A stretch of DNA of 9,950 bases from Synechococcales cyanobacterium PMM_0085 (GCA_949127705.1 CASBQJ010000135.1:1-9950), one strand, 5' to 3'; counted from the stretch's first letter, positions 1-6,518 are shown. Numbers and translations are program-made. The notes: generated by a model from the sequence alone, not told the origin.

Positions 1-87
1 CTGATGTCGTTCCTGTACGCGATGTGGATGAACGACTGCCGCTCGGCGCTCGAAGCCGCCGGGCTTGACCCGCAGCTCGGGTTCTAG
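1..87 (+). pseudogene. cas1: Cas1 fragment (CRISPR integrase), cut at both ends
   Basis: Frame 1 encodes 28 residues and then a TAG at 85-87. The stretch DCRSALEAAGLDPQLGF, preceded by LMSFLYAMWMN, matches from memory the C-terminal helical domain of Cas1, where an (N)ALLSFLY...DCRSALEAVGLDPxVGFLH block is typical. Of its 28 codons 26 end in G or C, far above the genes further right, which supports both real coding in this frame and a different, GC-rich source. Cas1 is the metal-dependent integrase that inserts new spacers into CRISPR arrays. The active-site residues lie outside this piece, and the usual segment after GF (LH.DRPGR..., then LDLMEEFR) is missing. No cas2, other cas gene or repeat array is present. 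It is most likely foreign sequence joined to the GH3 gene at about 64-84. The subtype cannot be called, although the wording looks I-C-like. Confidence 0.72.
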
Positions 88-837
88 CACCAGCCAGGGG
101 GCGATCGCGCCGGTTTCTAAATCGTGGATCAGGTCTTCGGCGTAGCATTCAAGGTAGTCGCACAGCCGCAGCGCCATCACGGGAAACGTGGCCCCAATCA
201 TGCCCAGGCTGGATTCTCTCAGGGCAAACAGCAGGCAGAGGTAGTGCCGAGCCAAGCTGTCGGAAACTTGCAGGGTTTCGTAGGGATGGGCAAAAATTTG
301 TCGGTAAATAGAATTGCTCAGCCGCACGGCGCTGACGCTAACTGGCCCATATTCGATGCCGCCACTGGTGTGACCCAAAATTTGCACCGAACTGGTCATC
401 AGTATTTTGCCGAGCGATCGCCCGCGCTTGGCCGCTGCCGTTGCCGCAAACCCAAGGCTGACCTGGTTTGCCCGTGACAGCATCCGCCGCGATCGCTTGG
501 TCACTGGGATCAGCTTTTGCTTCCCGGTGCTGCCGCTGGTCAAGTTGAGGTAGATCACCGGATCGGGGGTGAGAATGTTGCGATCGCCCCGCGCCACGCG
601 CTCTACATACGGCTCATAGGCGCTGTAGGGCGAAATGGGCACCTGCTGACGAAACGCGTCCACTGAGGTGATTTGGGACAGGTTCAGCTGCCGTCCTAAT
701 TCAGTATCTTGATACGCCCGCAGCAAGGTTAACAAGAACCGTTCCTGCGCCATCGCTACAGTCCGAGTTTTCTGAACAAATCTATGTTTTGCTTGCTGCG
801 CAGCAAGGGTTAAAAGGGACAAGAGCAAACTTGCCAT
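1..837 (-). CDS. GH3 auxin-responsive promoter family protein, 3' part lost
   Basis: This is the N-terminal half of a GH3-type acyl-adenylate-forming enzyme. Plant members join amino acids to jasmonate or auxin; the substrate of cyanobacterial members is unknown to me. The ATG is at 835-837 and the protein begins MASLLLSLLTLAAQQAKHRF. An internal ATG at 751-753 (residue 29) is possible, but the upstream part is in frame and resembles cyanobacterial GH3 N-termini. The ATP/AMP-binding P-loop TSGSTGKQK is at residues 100-108, and a second conserved block (TSSVQILGHTSGGIEYGPVS) starts near residue 144. The family is usually 500-560 residues; here the frame stays open to the window edge at 279. 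Family-like sequence (WLVLEPELR) ends near residue 256-258 (positions 64-72). After that the reading is GC-rich and unlike GH3, because it is the complement of the Cas1 fragment. No clear ribosome-binding site is visible. Confidence 0.8.
   Translation of the reverse strand, partial: MASLLLSLLTLAAQQAKHRFVQKTRTVAMAQERFLLTLLRAYQDTELGRQLNLSQITSVDAFRQQVPISPYSAYEPYVERVARGDRNILTPDPVIYLNLTSGSTGKQKLIPVTKRSRRMLSRANQVSLGFAATAAAKRGRSLGKILMTSSVQILGHTSGGIEYGPVSVSAVRLSNSIYRQIFAHPYETLQVSDSLARHYLCLLFALRESSLGMIGATFPVMALRLCDYLECYAEDLIHDLETGAIAPWLVLEPELRVKPGGFERRAAVVHPHRVQERHQ
70..84. other. Junction between Cas1 fragment and GH3 gene
   Basis: These 15 bases encode PQLGF of Cas1 on the + strand and EPELR of the GH3 protein on the minus strand. 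Both readings are good family matches, so the two genes share this stretch. The shared stretch could extend to 64 if the GH3 residues V and K are genuine. A shared 15-21 bp at a point where two unrelated genes are both broken is the usual mark of a short-overlap assembly join or a microhomology-mediated recombination. Confidence 0.6.
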
Positions 838-875
838 GAATTACTGTCTCACACCACGTCACTAACTTGTAAATT

Positions 876-894
876 TTCACCGTTAAACGGTGAA
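876..894. repeat. Short palindrome between murB and the GH3 gene
   Basis: TTCACCGTT and AACGGTGAA form a perfect inverted repeat around a single A at 885. It lies about 40 bp upstream of the GH3 start and about 110 bp past the murB stop in the 166-bp gap 838-1003. It could be an operator for the GH3 gene. As a murB terminator it is weak, because on the minus strand it is followed by AAAATTTAC and not by a T run. Confidence 0.4.
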
Positions 895-1003
895 GAAACT
901 GTAGCACTAAAGCCTTCTCCGCCATTTCGCAAACTGTTCCACTCGCCAAACTGGCTAAGGCGCTTGTGCCACCGGGAATTGATTGGGCGGCATCGAGTGG
1001 ATC

Positions 1004-2038
1004 TTAAAACTGACCCAAAATTTTAACTTCTGGTTCCAGTCGCACCTGCCAATGCTGCTCAACCTGCGCTTGGATATAGCGCATCAGCTGGAACACGTCG
1101 TTAGCCGTTGCATTACCGCAATTTACAATGAAATTAGCGTGAAGCTGAGAAACCTGCGCATCGCCAATTTGATATCCCTTTAACCCGGTTTGTTGAATGA
1201 ACCAGCCTGCCGTATGCGGTTTGGGGTTGCGAAATACGCTGCCGCAACTGGGCAAGTGATAGGGCTGCGTGGCATGGCGGCGTTCCTGATGAGCACGGGT
1301 TGTGGCGATGACCAGAGCGGGCTCAGCTCCGGGTTGGAGCTGAAAGGTGGCCTGTGTCACCAGCCGACTGGCATCTCCCTGCAAGGCAGAGGTGCGATAC
1401 CGATAGTCTAAGTTGCTGGGCAGCAGCGTTTGCAGCGAGCCATCAGTGGTGAGCACCTGTGTAGTGGCCAAGATGTCTGCGGTGCAGGCGGTGTGTGCTC
1501 CAGCGTTCATGACGACGGCTCCGCCCACAGTGCCGGGAATCCCGACTGCCCATTCTAGCCCTTGCCAGCCTCGTTCTGCGGCCTGCTGAGCCAATCGTGG
1601 CATCGGTTCTCCGGCAGCGGCGATCAATTGCCCGGTGTGGTGGTCAAACTGGGTGTGCCTTAGATAGCGGGTGCAGATGATTAGACCGGGTAAGCCGCGA
1701 TCGCTCACCAATAGGTTAGATCCAGCTCCTAGCATCATGAAAGGTAGTCCTTCACCCTGTGCCCAGGCCAGACTGGCGCGCAGATCGTCTAGGGTGCGAG
1801 GCGTCACAAACCATTCGGCAGGCCCACCCACTCGGTAGGACGTAAACCCAGCCAGTGAGACTTGGGGTTTAATTAAGCAATCTGTATTGGGCAGGGGGAT
1901 GGACTCTATTGCTAAGTGCGGTTGGCATCGCTGAGCCAAACCGTGAGATCCGACTCGATGGTCTATTGCGATCAAGCCGCCAGCTCCTTTTTCAACACGG
2001 GTGGACTGCTTAAAAGAAGATGGGTCAGGGACGGTCAT
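1004..2038 (-). CDS. murB: UDP-N-acetylenolpyruvoylglucosamine reductase MurB
   Basis: MurB is an FAD-dependent cytoplasmic enzyme that uses NADPH to reduce UDP-GlcNAc-enolpyruvate to UDP-MurNAc, the substrate made just before the MurC step. In the 344 residues I see the FAD-domain entry SLAGFTSYRVGGPAEWFV (61-78), the FAD pyrophosphate-binding loop GAGSNLLVSD (104-113), GIPGTVGGAVVMNAGA (166-181), the YRYRT motif (212-216), GSVFRNP with the proton-donor serine (266-272), and the C-terminal LEPEVKILG with a conserved glutamate (E337). The first ~55 residues are a variable extension ahead of the conserved core, as in other cyanobacterial MurB proteins. The start is 36 bp downstream of the murC stop on the same strand, so the pair is probably cotranscribed as murC-murB. 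Only a weak AGG precedes the ATG, so the exact start is uncertain. Confidence 0.95.
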   Translation of the reverse strand: MTVPDPSSFKQSTRVEKGAGGLIAIDHRVGSHGLAQRCQPHLAIESIPLPNTDCLIKPQVSLAGFTSYRVGGPAEWFVTPRTLDDLRASLAWAQGEGLPFMMLGAGSNLLVSDRGLPGLIICTRYLRHTQFDHHTGQLIAAAGEPMPRLAQQAAERGWQGLEWAVGIPGTVGGAVVMNAGAHTACTADILATTQVLTTDGSLQTLLPSNLDYRYRTSALQGDASRLVTQATFQLQPGAEPALVIATTRAHQERRHATQPYHLPSCGSVFRNPKPHTAGWFIQQTGLKGYQIGDAQVSQLHANFIVNCGNATANDVFQLMRYIQAQVEQHWQVRLEPEVKILGQF

Positions 2039-2061
2039 AGCCTGAAAAGTCTAGACAACAG

Positions 2062-2073
2062 ATTAACGTTAAT
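2062..2073. repeat. 12-bp palindrome between murC and murB
   Basis: ATTAACGTTAAT is a perfect palindrome in the 36-bp gap between the murC stop and the murB start. It is AT-rich with no T tract, so it is probably not a terminator. It may have no function. Confidence 0.25.
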
Positions 2074-2074
2074 T

Positions 2075-3595
2075 TTACTCAGGTTGAGCCTGCTCCCGCT
2101 GCTGATAGGCATCAATCAAATCTGGAATCACCCGATTTAGATTGCCAGCTCCTAAAAAGATGGCCAAGTCTCCTGGCTCTAGTGCGGTGGCCAAGAAATC
2201 GGAAACGTCGCTTAAGCTGGGCTGGAACACTACGTTGGGATGATGTTTGGCGATCGCCTCTGCCAGCTGCTGACCTGTGATATCGACCAAGTTAGATTCA
2301 CCTGCACTATAAATCTCTGTCGTCACCACCAGGTCAGCTTCGCCAAATGACCGAGCAAACTCTTGTAAAAATGTTTTGGTGCGGCTGTAGCGATGCGGCT
2401 GAAAAATAGCCACTACCCGGCGTGGCTGGTCGGCAGCTCCCGACTGCACCCGCAGCCGAGCCGCAGACAGCGTCGCTTGAATTTCGCTGGGGTGGTGGGC
2501 GTAGTCATCAATAAACAAAATCTGATTGGCCTCGCCCCGACGCTCAAAGCGACGACGTGCGCCTTCAAACCCTTGTAACCCATTGGCAATTTGTTCAAAG
2601 CTCAGGTTCAACATGCGCCCCACCGCCACCGCCGCCAAGGCATTGCTCAGATTATGCCGCCCTAACAGCGCGATTTTGAGGTATCCCAAAGGCTTGCCGC
2701 GCTCCCAAACGCGAGCGACGGTGCCCCCCGACTGGCAGGTGATTTGATCGACCGTGTAGTCGGCTGATCGTTCTGGATAGAGGCTGTAGCTCACAGTTGT
2801 AGGCAATTCTTGCCGCACCAGATCACAATCCCAGCAGCCGACTAAAGCCTTACAGTTGCCGGCAAATGCCTGAAAGATTTGCACGACTTCATCCACGCTG
2901 GCATAGTGGTCAGGATGGTCGAGTTCAATATTGGTAATGACGCCAATTTCGGCAGATAGTTTTACCAGCGACCCGTCTGATTCATCGGCTTCGGCTACCA
3001 GATAAGGCCCTTCCCCGGTGCGGGCGTTGCCTTCCCAGGCGCTGACTTCGCCACCCACCACAATCGTCGGATCTAGCCCTGCCCGCATCAGCAAATAGCC
3101 GATCATGCTGCTGGTGGTGGTTTTTCCGTGGGTGCCTGCGATCGCGATTCCCCGATACTCGTGCATTAACGCCGCTAGCAAATCAGAGCGATGGAAGATG
3201 GGGCAGCCCAAATCGAGAGCGGCGCGATATTCAGAGTTGTTGCAGTTAATGGCGGTTGAGCAAATCACCTGCGGCAGGCTGTGTGCTGCCTGTGCCACCA
3301 GCGATCGCGGCTCCGTGGTTGCCAGACTTGCCACTACCCCACCGACTTGCAGCGGCAGCGCCTCAGCTAGCGAACTCGCTGTCGAATTGAAAAATTCCAG
3401 ATTGGTTGCATCTTGACTCAAGAAAATATGAGCACCCTGCTCCTGAAGGCGCTTCGTCATATGATTGAGGCAAATATCTGAGCCAGACACTGGCAAGCTT
3501 CTCTTTGCCAACACATAGGCAAGTGCCGACATGCCAATGCCACCAATACCGATGAAATGAAACGGTTTCCCGCTGAGATCGACAGGGTTCAGCAT
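2075..3595 (-). CDS. murC: UDP-N-acetylmuramate--L-alanine ligase MurC
   Basis: MurC adds L-alanine to UDP-MurNAc using ATP, the first amino-acid step of cytoplasmic peptidoglycan precursor synthesis. In the 506 residues the N-terminal nucleotide-sugar domain opens with FIGIGGIGMSALAYVLA (14-30). The ATP-binding P-loop AGTHGKTTTSS is at 153-163, EADESDGS at 202-209 and ELDHPDHY at 224-231 form the central ligase domain, and LGRHNLSNALAA (311-322) and DDYAHHPSE (363-371) mark the C-terminal domain. It is somewhat longer than most MurC proteins. The excess seems to sit at about residues 66-108, between FLSQDATNLEFF and LPQVICSTAIN. The ATG at 3593-3595 has a strong GAGGAG site at 3601-3606 with 5-nt spacing. 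It is divergent from nadD and precedes murB. Confidence 0.96.
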   Translation of the reverse strand: MLNPVDLSGKPFHFIGIGGIGMSALAYVLAKRSLPVSGSDICLNHMTKRLQEQGAHIFLSQDATNLEFFNSTASSLAEALPLQVGGVVASLATTEPRSLVAQAAHSLPQVICSTAINCNNSEYRAALDLGCPIFHRSDLLAALMHEYRGIAIAGTHGKTTTSSMIGYLLMRAGLDPTIVVGGEVSAWEGNARTGEGPYLVAEADESDGSLVKLSAEIGVITNIELDHPDHYASVDEVVQIFQAFAGNCKALVGCWDCDLVRQELPTTVSYSLYPERSADYTVDQITCQSGGTVARVWERGKPLGYLKIALLGRHNLSNALAAVAVGRMLNLSFEQIANGLQGFEGARRRFERRGEANQILFIDDYAHHPSEIQATLSAARLRVQSGAADQPRRVVAIFQPHRYSRTKTFLQEFARSFGEADLVVTTEIYSAGESNLVDITGQQLAEAIAKHHPNVVFQPSLSDVSDFLATALEPGDLAIFLGAGNLNRVIPDLIDAYQQREQAQPE

Positions 3596-3600
3596 TCTAG

Positions 3601-3610
3601 CTCCTCACAC
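3601..3610 (-). promoter_or_regulatory. murC ribosome-binding site with a perfect complement to the Yfr1 motif
   Basis: Read on the minus strand the murC leader ends GTGTGAGGAG, then CTAGA, then ATG. GAGGAG is a good Shine-Dalgarno sequence. The full ten bases are also the exact complement of CUCCUCACAC, the unpaired core of the cyanobacterial sRNA Yfr1 (ACUCCUCACAC, from memory). Upstream the leader continues with GTGTGG-type repeats. The ribosome-site role is well supported; control by Yfr1 is inference. Confidence 0.6.
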
Positions 3611-3624
3611 ACCACACCACACTA

Positions 3625-3642
3625 ATATCACGCGATATCATA
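3625..3642 (-). promoter_or_regulatory. Putative murC promoter element and inverted repeat
   Basis: In the 100-bp divergent region between murC and nadD, the minus strand carries TATGAT (3637-3642), a plausible -10 box about 42 bp from the murC ATG. No good -35 hexamer is visible upstream. ATATC/GATAT arms (3625-3629, 3634-3638) around ACGC make a small inverted repeat just downstream of it, possibly an operator. Confidence 0.35.
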
Positions 3643-3695
3643 GCAAGAATTATTTGTTCTCGATATAAACCGCTGCTCAAACCGCTTCAGACGCC

Positions 3696-4535
3696 ATGAA
3701 CTGTATGCAAAGACGGGCTATTTTGGGAGGGACGTTTAACCCTCCTCACCTAGGGCATTTAGCCGCCGCCGCCGTGGCCTTAGACCAAGCTGCCTTGCAC
3801 CAGGTGATTTGGGTGCCTGCGGGTCAACCCCCTCACCGTACCATTGAGCGCTTGACCACACTACCCCATCGCTTGGAGATGATTCGGCTGGCGATCGCCC
3901 CTTATCCTGCCTTTAGCCTTTCAACTGTAGATTGCGATCGCGCCTCTCCCTCCTATGCAGTCCACACCCTGCTCGATCTTCAGCGTCAATACCCAGCCAG
4001 CCACTGGTACTGGATTATTGGCCTGGATGCCTTTCAAACGCTACCGCGTTGGTATCGCCGCTTAGAGCTAATCCCTCAATGTACTTGGTTGGTCGCTCCG
4101 AGACCGATTCACCCAATCCAATCCAAGCCAACCCAACCGGGTCAACTGACCCACTCCCAACCGGGTCAACTGACCCACCCCCAACCGGGTCAACTGACCC
4201 ACAGTGGTCAAGCAGACTCGCTAAACCTAGCCAGTCGAGATCTGCAAAATAACCCAGAAGGCAGTAATCCTACTGTTGTTTCAACCCAAGCAGTAGTTTA
4301 TCCGCCCGTCTTTGAAAACTCTTCACCCGTCTGCTGCCAGCAAGTTGTTCAACAGCTCGCCTCGCAGCAGATTGAAATCCAGTGGCAGTTGCTAGACATG
4401 CCGCCCCTGAATATTTCTTCTAGCTTGATTCGCCAGCAATTGGGCGATCGCCGCTCAATCTCAATCTCAACCCTCGTCCCTGCTGCCGTTGACGCCTATA
4501 TTCGACAGCACCAGCTCTACGAGCCAGTATCCTAA
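3696..4535 (+). CDS. nadD: Nicotinate-nucleotide adenylyltransferase NadD with repeat insertion
   Basis: NadD adenylates nicotinate mononucleotide to deamido-NAD with ATP, a late step of NAD synthesis. The nucleotidyltransferase signature GGTFNPPHLGHL is at residues 11-22 (H18 and H21 of the HxGH motif), GLDAFQTLPRW is at 109-119, and the C-terminal ISSSLIRQQL and VPAAVDAYIRQHQLY are at 240-249 and 261-275. All expected core parts are present. Usual NadD length is about 190-215; this one has 279 residues because a polar insertion of about 75 residues (roughly 137-212) sits between WLVAPRP and the last domain. The insertion holds three copies of the octapeptide QPGQLTH(S/P). The frame is intact, so the enzyme may well be active. 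The start is ATG 3696, but ATG 3705 (MQRRAILGG) fits the family equally well, and neither has a clear ribosome site. gap2 follows on the same strand after 152 bp. Confidence 0.9.
   Translation: MNCMQRRAILGGTFNPPHLGHLAAAAVALDQAALHQVIWVPAGQPPHRTIERLTTLPHRLEMIRLAIAPYPAFSLSTVDCDRASPSYAVHTLLDLQRQYPASHWYWIIGLDAFQTLPRWYRRLELIPQCTWLVAPRPIHPIQSKPTQPGQLTHSQPGQLTHPQPGQLTHSGQADSLNLASRDLQNNPEGSNPTVVSTQAVVYPPVFENSSPVCCQQVVQQLASQQIEIQWQLLDMPPLNISSSLIRQQLGDRRSISISTLVPAAVDAYIRQHQLYEPVS
4134..4205 (+). repeat. Three 24-bp tandem repeats inside nadD
   Basis: The units start at 4134, 4158 and 4182. The first 21 bases of each are identical (CAACCGGGTCAACTGACCCA plus C), and the last three differ: TCC, CCC and AGT. 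Each unit also contains the inverted repeat GGGTCA-AC-TGACCC. The length is a multiple of three, so the repeat encodes an octapeptide and keeps the nadD frame. Confidence 0.95.
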
Positions 4536-4564
4536 CGCTGACATCAAACCCTAAAGCTGCCTTA

Positions 4565-4592
4565 AAAATGAGAATTGCAAAATGAGAATTGC
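4565..4592 (+). repeat. 14-bp tandem duplication upstream of gap2
   Basis: AAAATGAGAATTGC occurs twice back to back (4565-4578 and 4579-4592) in the gap between nadD and gap2, ending about 18 bp ahead of the likely -35 box. The placement suits an activator site, but it could be a simple duplication. Confidence 0.7.
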
Positions 4593-4610
4593 TGCTTTTC
4601 GGCCTCATCC

Positions 4611-4640
4611 TTGAGCGAGTAACTCTTAAAAGTGTATGAT
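4611..4640 (+). promoter_or_regulatory. Putative sigma-70-type promoter of gap2
   Basis: TTGAGC (4611-4616) and TATGAT (4635-4640) are separated by 18 bp, giving a predicted transcription start near 4647 and a leader of about 40 nt. An AGAGGG ribosome site at 4672-4677 lies 10 nt before the GTG start. Confidence 0.5.
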
Positions 4641-4687
4641 CTGTTTCAACAATGGCGGTTATGTAGTGTAAAGAGGGCAAGACGCAA

Positions 4688-5701
4688 GTGATTAGAGTAG
4701 CGATCAACGGCTTTGGGCGCATCGGCCGTAACTTTATGCGATGCTGGCTTGGCCGAGAAAACAGCAGCTTTGAAATTGTCGCAGTGAACGACACGTCCGA
4801 TCCCCGAACCAATGCTCACCTGCTCATGTATGATTCCATGCTCGGGAAGATGGATGCCGACATTAGCGCAGATGAGAATACGATTACGGCAAACGGTAAA
4901 GTCGTCAAATGCGTTTCTGATCGGAATCCTCTCAACCTGCCTTGGGGAAAGTGGGATGTAGACTTGGTGATTGAGTCTACGGGTGTTTTTACCAGCATGG
5001 AAGGGGCCTCTAAGCACATCCAGGCAGGTGCCAAAAAGGTGCTAATTACGGCCCCAGGCAAAGGGGATGACGGTACCTTCGTCTATGGGGTCAACCACCA
5101 CAACTATGACCACAAGAAGCACACCGTCATCAGCAACGCTAGCTGTACCACAAACTGCCTAGCCCCGGTCGTCAAAGTGCTCCACGAAAGCTTTGGCATC
5201 ATTAAGGGTACGATGACCACCACTCACAGCTATACAGGCGACCAGCGGCTGCTAGATGCTAGCCACCGGGATGTGCGTCGAGCCCGAGCCGCCGCACTCA
5301 ACATCGTCCCTACCACGACGGGTGCGGCTAAAGCCGTGGCGTTAGTCATTCCTGAAATGGCCGGAAAGCTAAACGGAATCGCGCTGCGGGTGCCTACTCC
5401 CAACGTGTCTGTTGTCGATTTGGTGGTGCAAGTTGAAAAGCAAGTGATTACCGAGCAGGTCAATGAAGCGCTGAAGGCAGCCGCAGAAGGATCACTCAAA
5501 GGTATCCTAGCCTACAGCGAGCTAGAGCTAGTATCCTGTGACTATCGTGGCAATGATGCGTCGTCTATCATCGATTCTTTCTTAACGATGGTGATGGGTG
5601 GCGACATGATTAAAGTGATTGCTTGGTACGACAACGAATGGGGCTACAGCCAGCGTGTGGTAGATCTAGCCGAACTCGTCGCCGATAAATGGGAAGCCTA
5701 G
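4688..5701 (+). CDS. gap2: NADP-type glyceraldehyde-3-phosphate dehydrogenase (Gap2)
   Basis: This is the cytoplasmic Calvin-cycle enzyme that reduces 1,3-bisphosphoglycerate to glyceraldehyde-3-phosphate. The nucleotide-binding fold starts INGFGRIGRNF (6-16), the catalytic cysteine is C153 in SNASCTTNC (149-157), and the catalytic histidine is H180 in TTTHSYTGDQ. The length of 337 is standard. It matches cyanobacterial Gap2 and plastid GapA, not catabolic Gap1: it has NDTSD (34-38), SDRNP with R79, and LDASHRD with S192, the residues linked to NADP use. It ends DKWEA without the regulatory tail of plant GapB. The start is GTG 4688: an in-frame TAG at 4664-4666 excludes a longer start, and the protein begins MIRVAINGFG as expected. 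It has its own promoter after nadD and converges with the response regulator on a hairpin terminator. Confidence 0.95.
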   Translation: MIRVAINGFGRIGRNFMRCWLGRENSSFEIVAVNDTSDPRTNAHLLMYDSMLGKMDADISADENTITANGKVVKCVSDRNPLNLPWGKWDVDLVIESTGVFTSMEGASKHIQAGAKKVLITAPGKGDDGTFVYGVNHHNYDHKKHTVISNASCTTNCLAPVVKVLHESFGIIKGTMTTTHSYTGDQRLLDASHRDVRRARAAALNIVPTTTGAAKAVALVIPEMAGKLNGIALRVPTPNVSVVDLVVQVEKQVITEQVNEALKAAAEGSLKGILAYSELELVSCDYRGNDASSIIDSFLTMVMGGDMIKVIAWYDNEWGYSQRVVDLAELVADKWEA

Positions 5702-5736
5702 AACAGCATTGATTCTGGGAATTGTGACTTAAAACA

Positions 5737-5795
5737 AATCCAAGAGGCTTGTGTTGAGGGTGAAACTTTCCCTTGACACAAGCCTATTGGATTTT
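5737..5795. terminator. Bidirectional hairpin terminator between gap2 and the response regulator
   Basis: A long stem pairs AATCCAA (5737-5743) with TTGGATT (5787-5793), AGGCTTGTGT (5745-5754) with ACACAAGCCT (5776-5785), and AGGG (5757-5760) with CCCT (5770-5773). There are two small internal mismatches and a 9-nt loop. On the + strand it runs into TTTT; on the minus strand it runs into ATTTGTTTT. It therefore fits an intrinsic terminator for both convergent genes. Confidence 0.85.
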
Positions 5796-5810
5796 AAAGA
5801 AATGAAAAAT

Positions 5811-6518
5811 CTACTCTTCTTGAGCTAGATCGGGAGCTTCAAATTTGTACCCGACGCCGCGCACCGTTTGGATCAGTGCCGGTTGACTGGTGTCAATTTC
5901 AATTTTTTTGCGGATTTGCCCAATGTGTACATCTACAACGCGCTGATCTCCAACATATTCGTAATCCCACACTTTCTGGATCAGTTCAGCGCGCCGCCAC
6001 ACGCGGCCAGGATGGCTCGCCAAGAAATGGAGCAGGTCAAATTCTAGCGCTGTTAGCAGGATTTGCTCTTGATTGAGGCTCACTTCACGGCTGACGGGAT
6101 CAATCGCTAGCCCGTTGAACGTCAAACACTTGTGTTCTGCTTCGGTAATTGGGCGCTTACGTTTAAGAACAGCTTGAACTCTAACTTCTAGTTCCCCGAG
6201 ACTGAACGGTTTAGTTAAATAATCATCGGCACCTTGAGAGAAGCCGCGAATTTTGTCGGCTTCGTCTGCGCGACTGGTGAGCATCAACACAAACACACCT
6301 GTGCGACTCTGCATTTCCTGGCAAAGGTTGTAGCCAGTTGCGTCTGGTAAGTTCACATCTAGAATCACCAGATCGGGGTTGAACTGCTCAAAGACCGCCA
6401 TTGCTCCTTTCCCGTCCTCAGCAGACTCTACCTGGTAGCTATGCTTCGATAGGAAGCGGTGGATGAGAGTACGAATATGTTGATCGTCGTCAACGACGAG
6501 AATCTTGGCTGAAGCCAT
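5811..6518 (-). CDS. OmpR/PhoB-family response regulator
   Basis: This is a two-component DNA-binding regulator of 235 residues, the standard size. The receiver domain (about 4-118) has the acidic pocket DDD (10-12), phospho-acceptor D54 in LVILDVNLP, T81 and K103 in LTKPF, so phosphorylation should be possible. The C-terminal winged-helix domain (about 129-227) includes LTALEFDLLHFL, the recognition-helix region RVVDVHIGQIRKKIE (193-207) and TVRGVGYKF. No sensor kinase gene is adjacent, so its partner is unknown. It is not close enough in wording to RpaA or RpaB, as I remember them, to give it either name. The ATG at 6516-6518 has an AAAGG site about 9 nt upstream. It is transcribed away from the 544-bp non-coding region and ends at the shared terminator with gap2. 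Confidence 0.9.
   Translation of the reverse strand: MASAKILVVDDDQHIRTLIHRFLSKHSYQVESAEDGKGAMAVFEQFNPDLVILDVNLPDATGYNLCQEMQSRTGVFVLMLTSRADEADKIRGFSQGADDYLTKPFSLGELEVRVQAVLKRKRPITEAEHKCLTFNGLAIDPVSREVSLNQEQILLTALEFDLLHFLASHPGRVWRRAELIQKVWDYEYVGDQRVVDVHIGQIRKKIEIDTSQPALIQTVRGVGYKFEAPDLAQEE

Noticed and set aside
124..477. A 117-codon + strand frame opposite the GH3 gene
   Set aside because: It is antisense to a clear GH3 reading with the P-loop and other family blocks. Its product has no recognisable domain.
876..894. Rho-independent terminator for murB
   Set aside because: The stem is short with almost no loop, about 110 bp from the stop, and no T run follows on the minus strand. It is kept only as a palindrome.
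3601..3650. A Yfr1 sRNA gene on the + strand, because CTCCTCACAC occurs here
   Set aside because: The motif is the complement of the murC ribosome site. There is no 5' hairpin and no GC-rich terminator hairpin with a U tail after it, and the stretch is butted against the murC start codon.
4134..4205. A CRISPR array or spacer-like repeat, given the Cas1 fragment in the window
   Set aside because: The 24-bp units are directly adjacent without spacers, are translated in frame within nadD, and there are no other cas genes.
3932..4252. A 106-codon + frame across the nadD repeats (PTGSTDP repeats)
   Set aside because: It is only the shifted reading of the 24-bp repeats. The nadD frame has motifs on both sides of the insertion.
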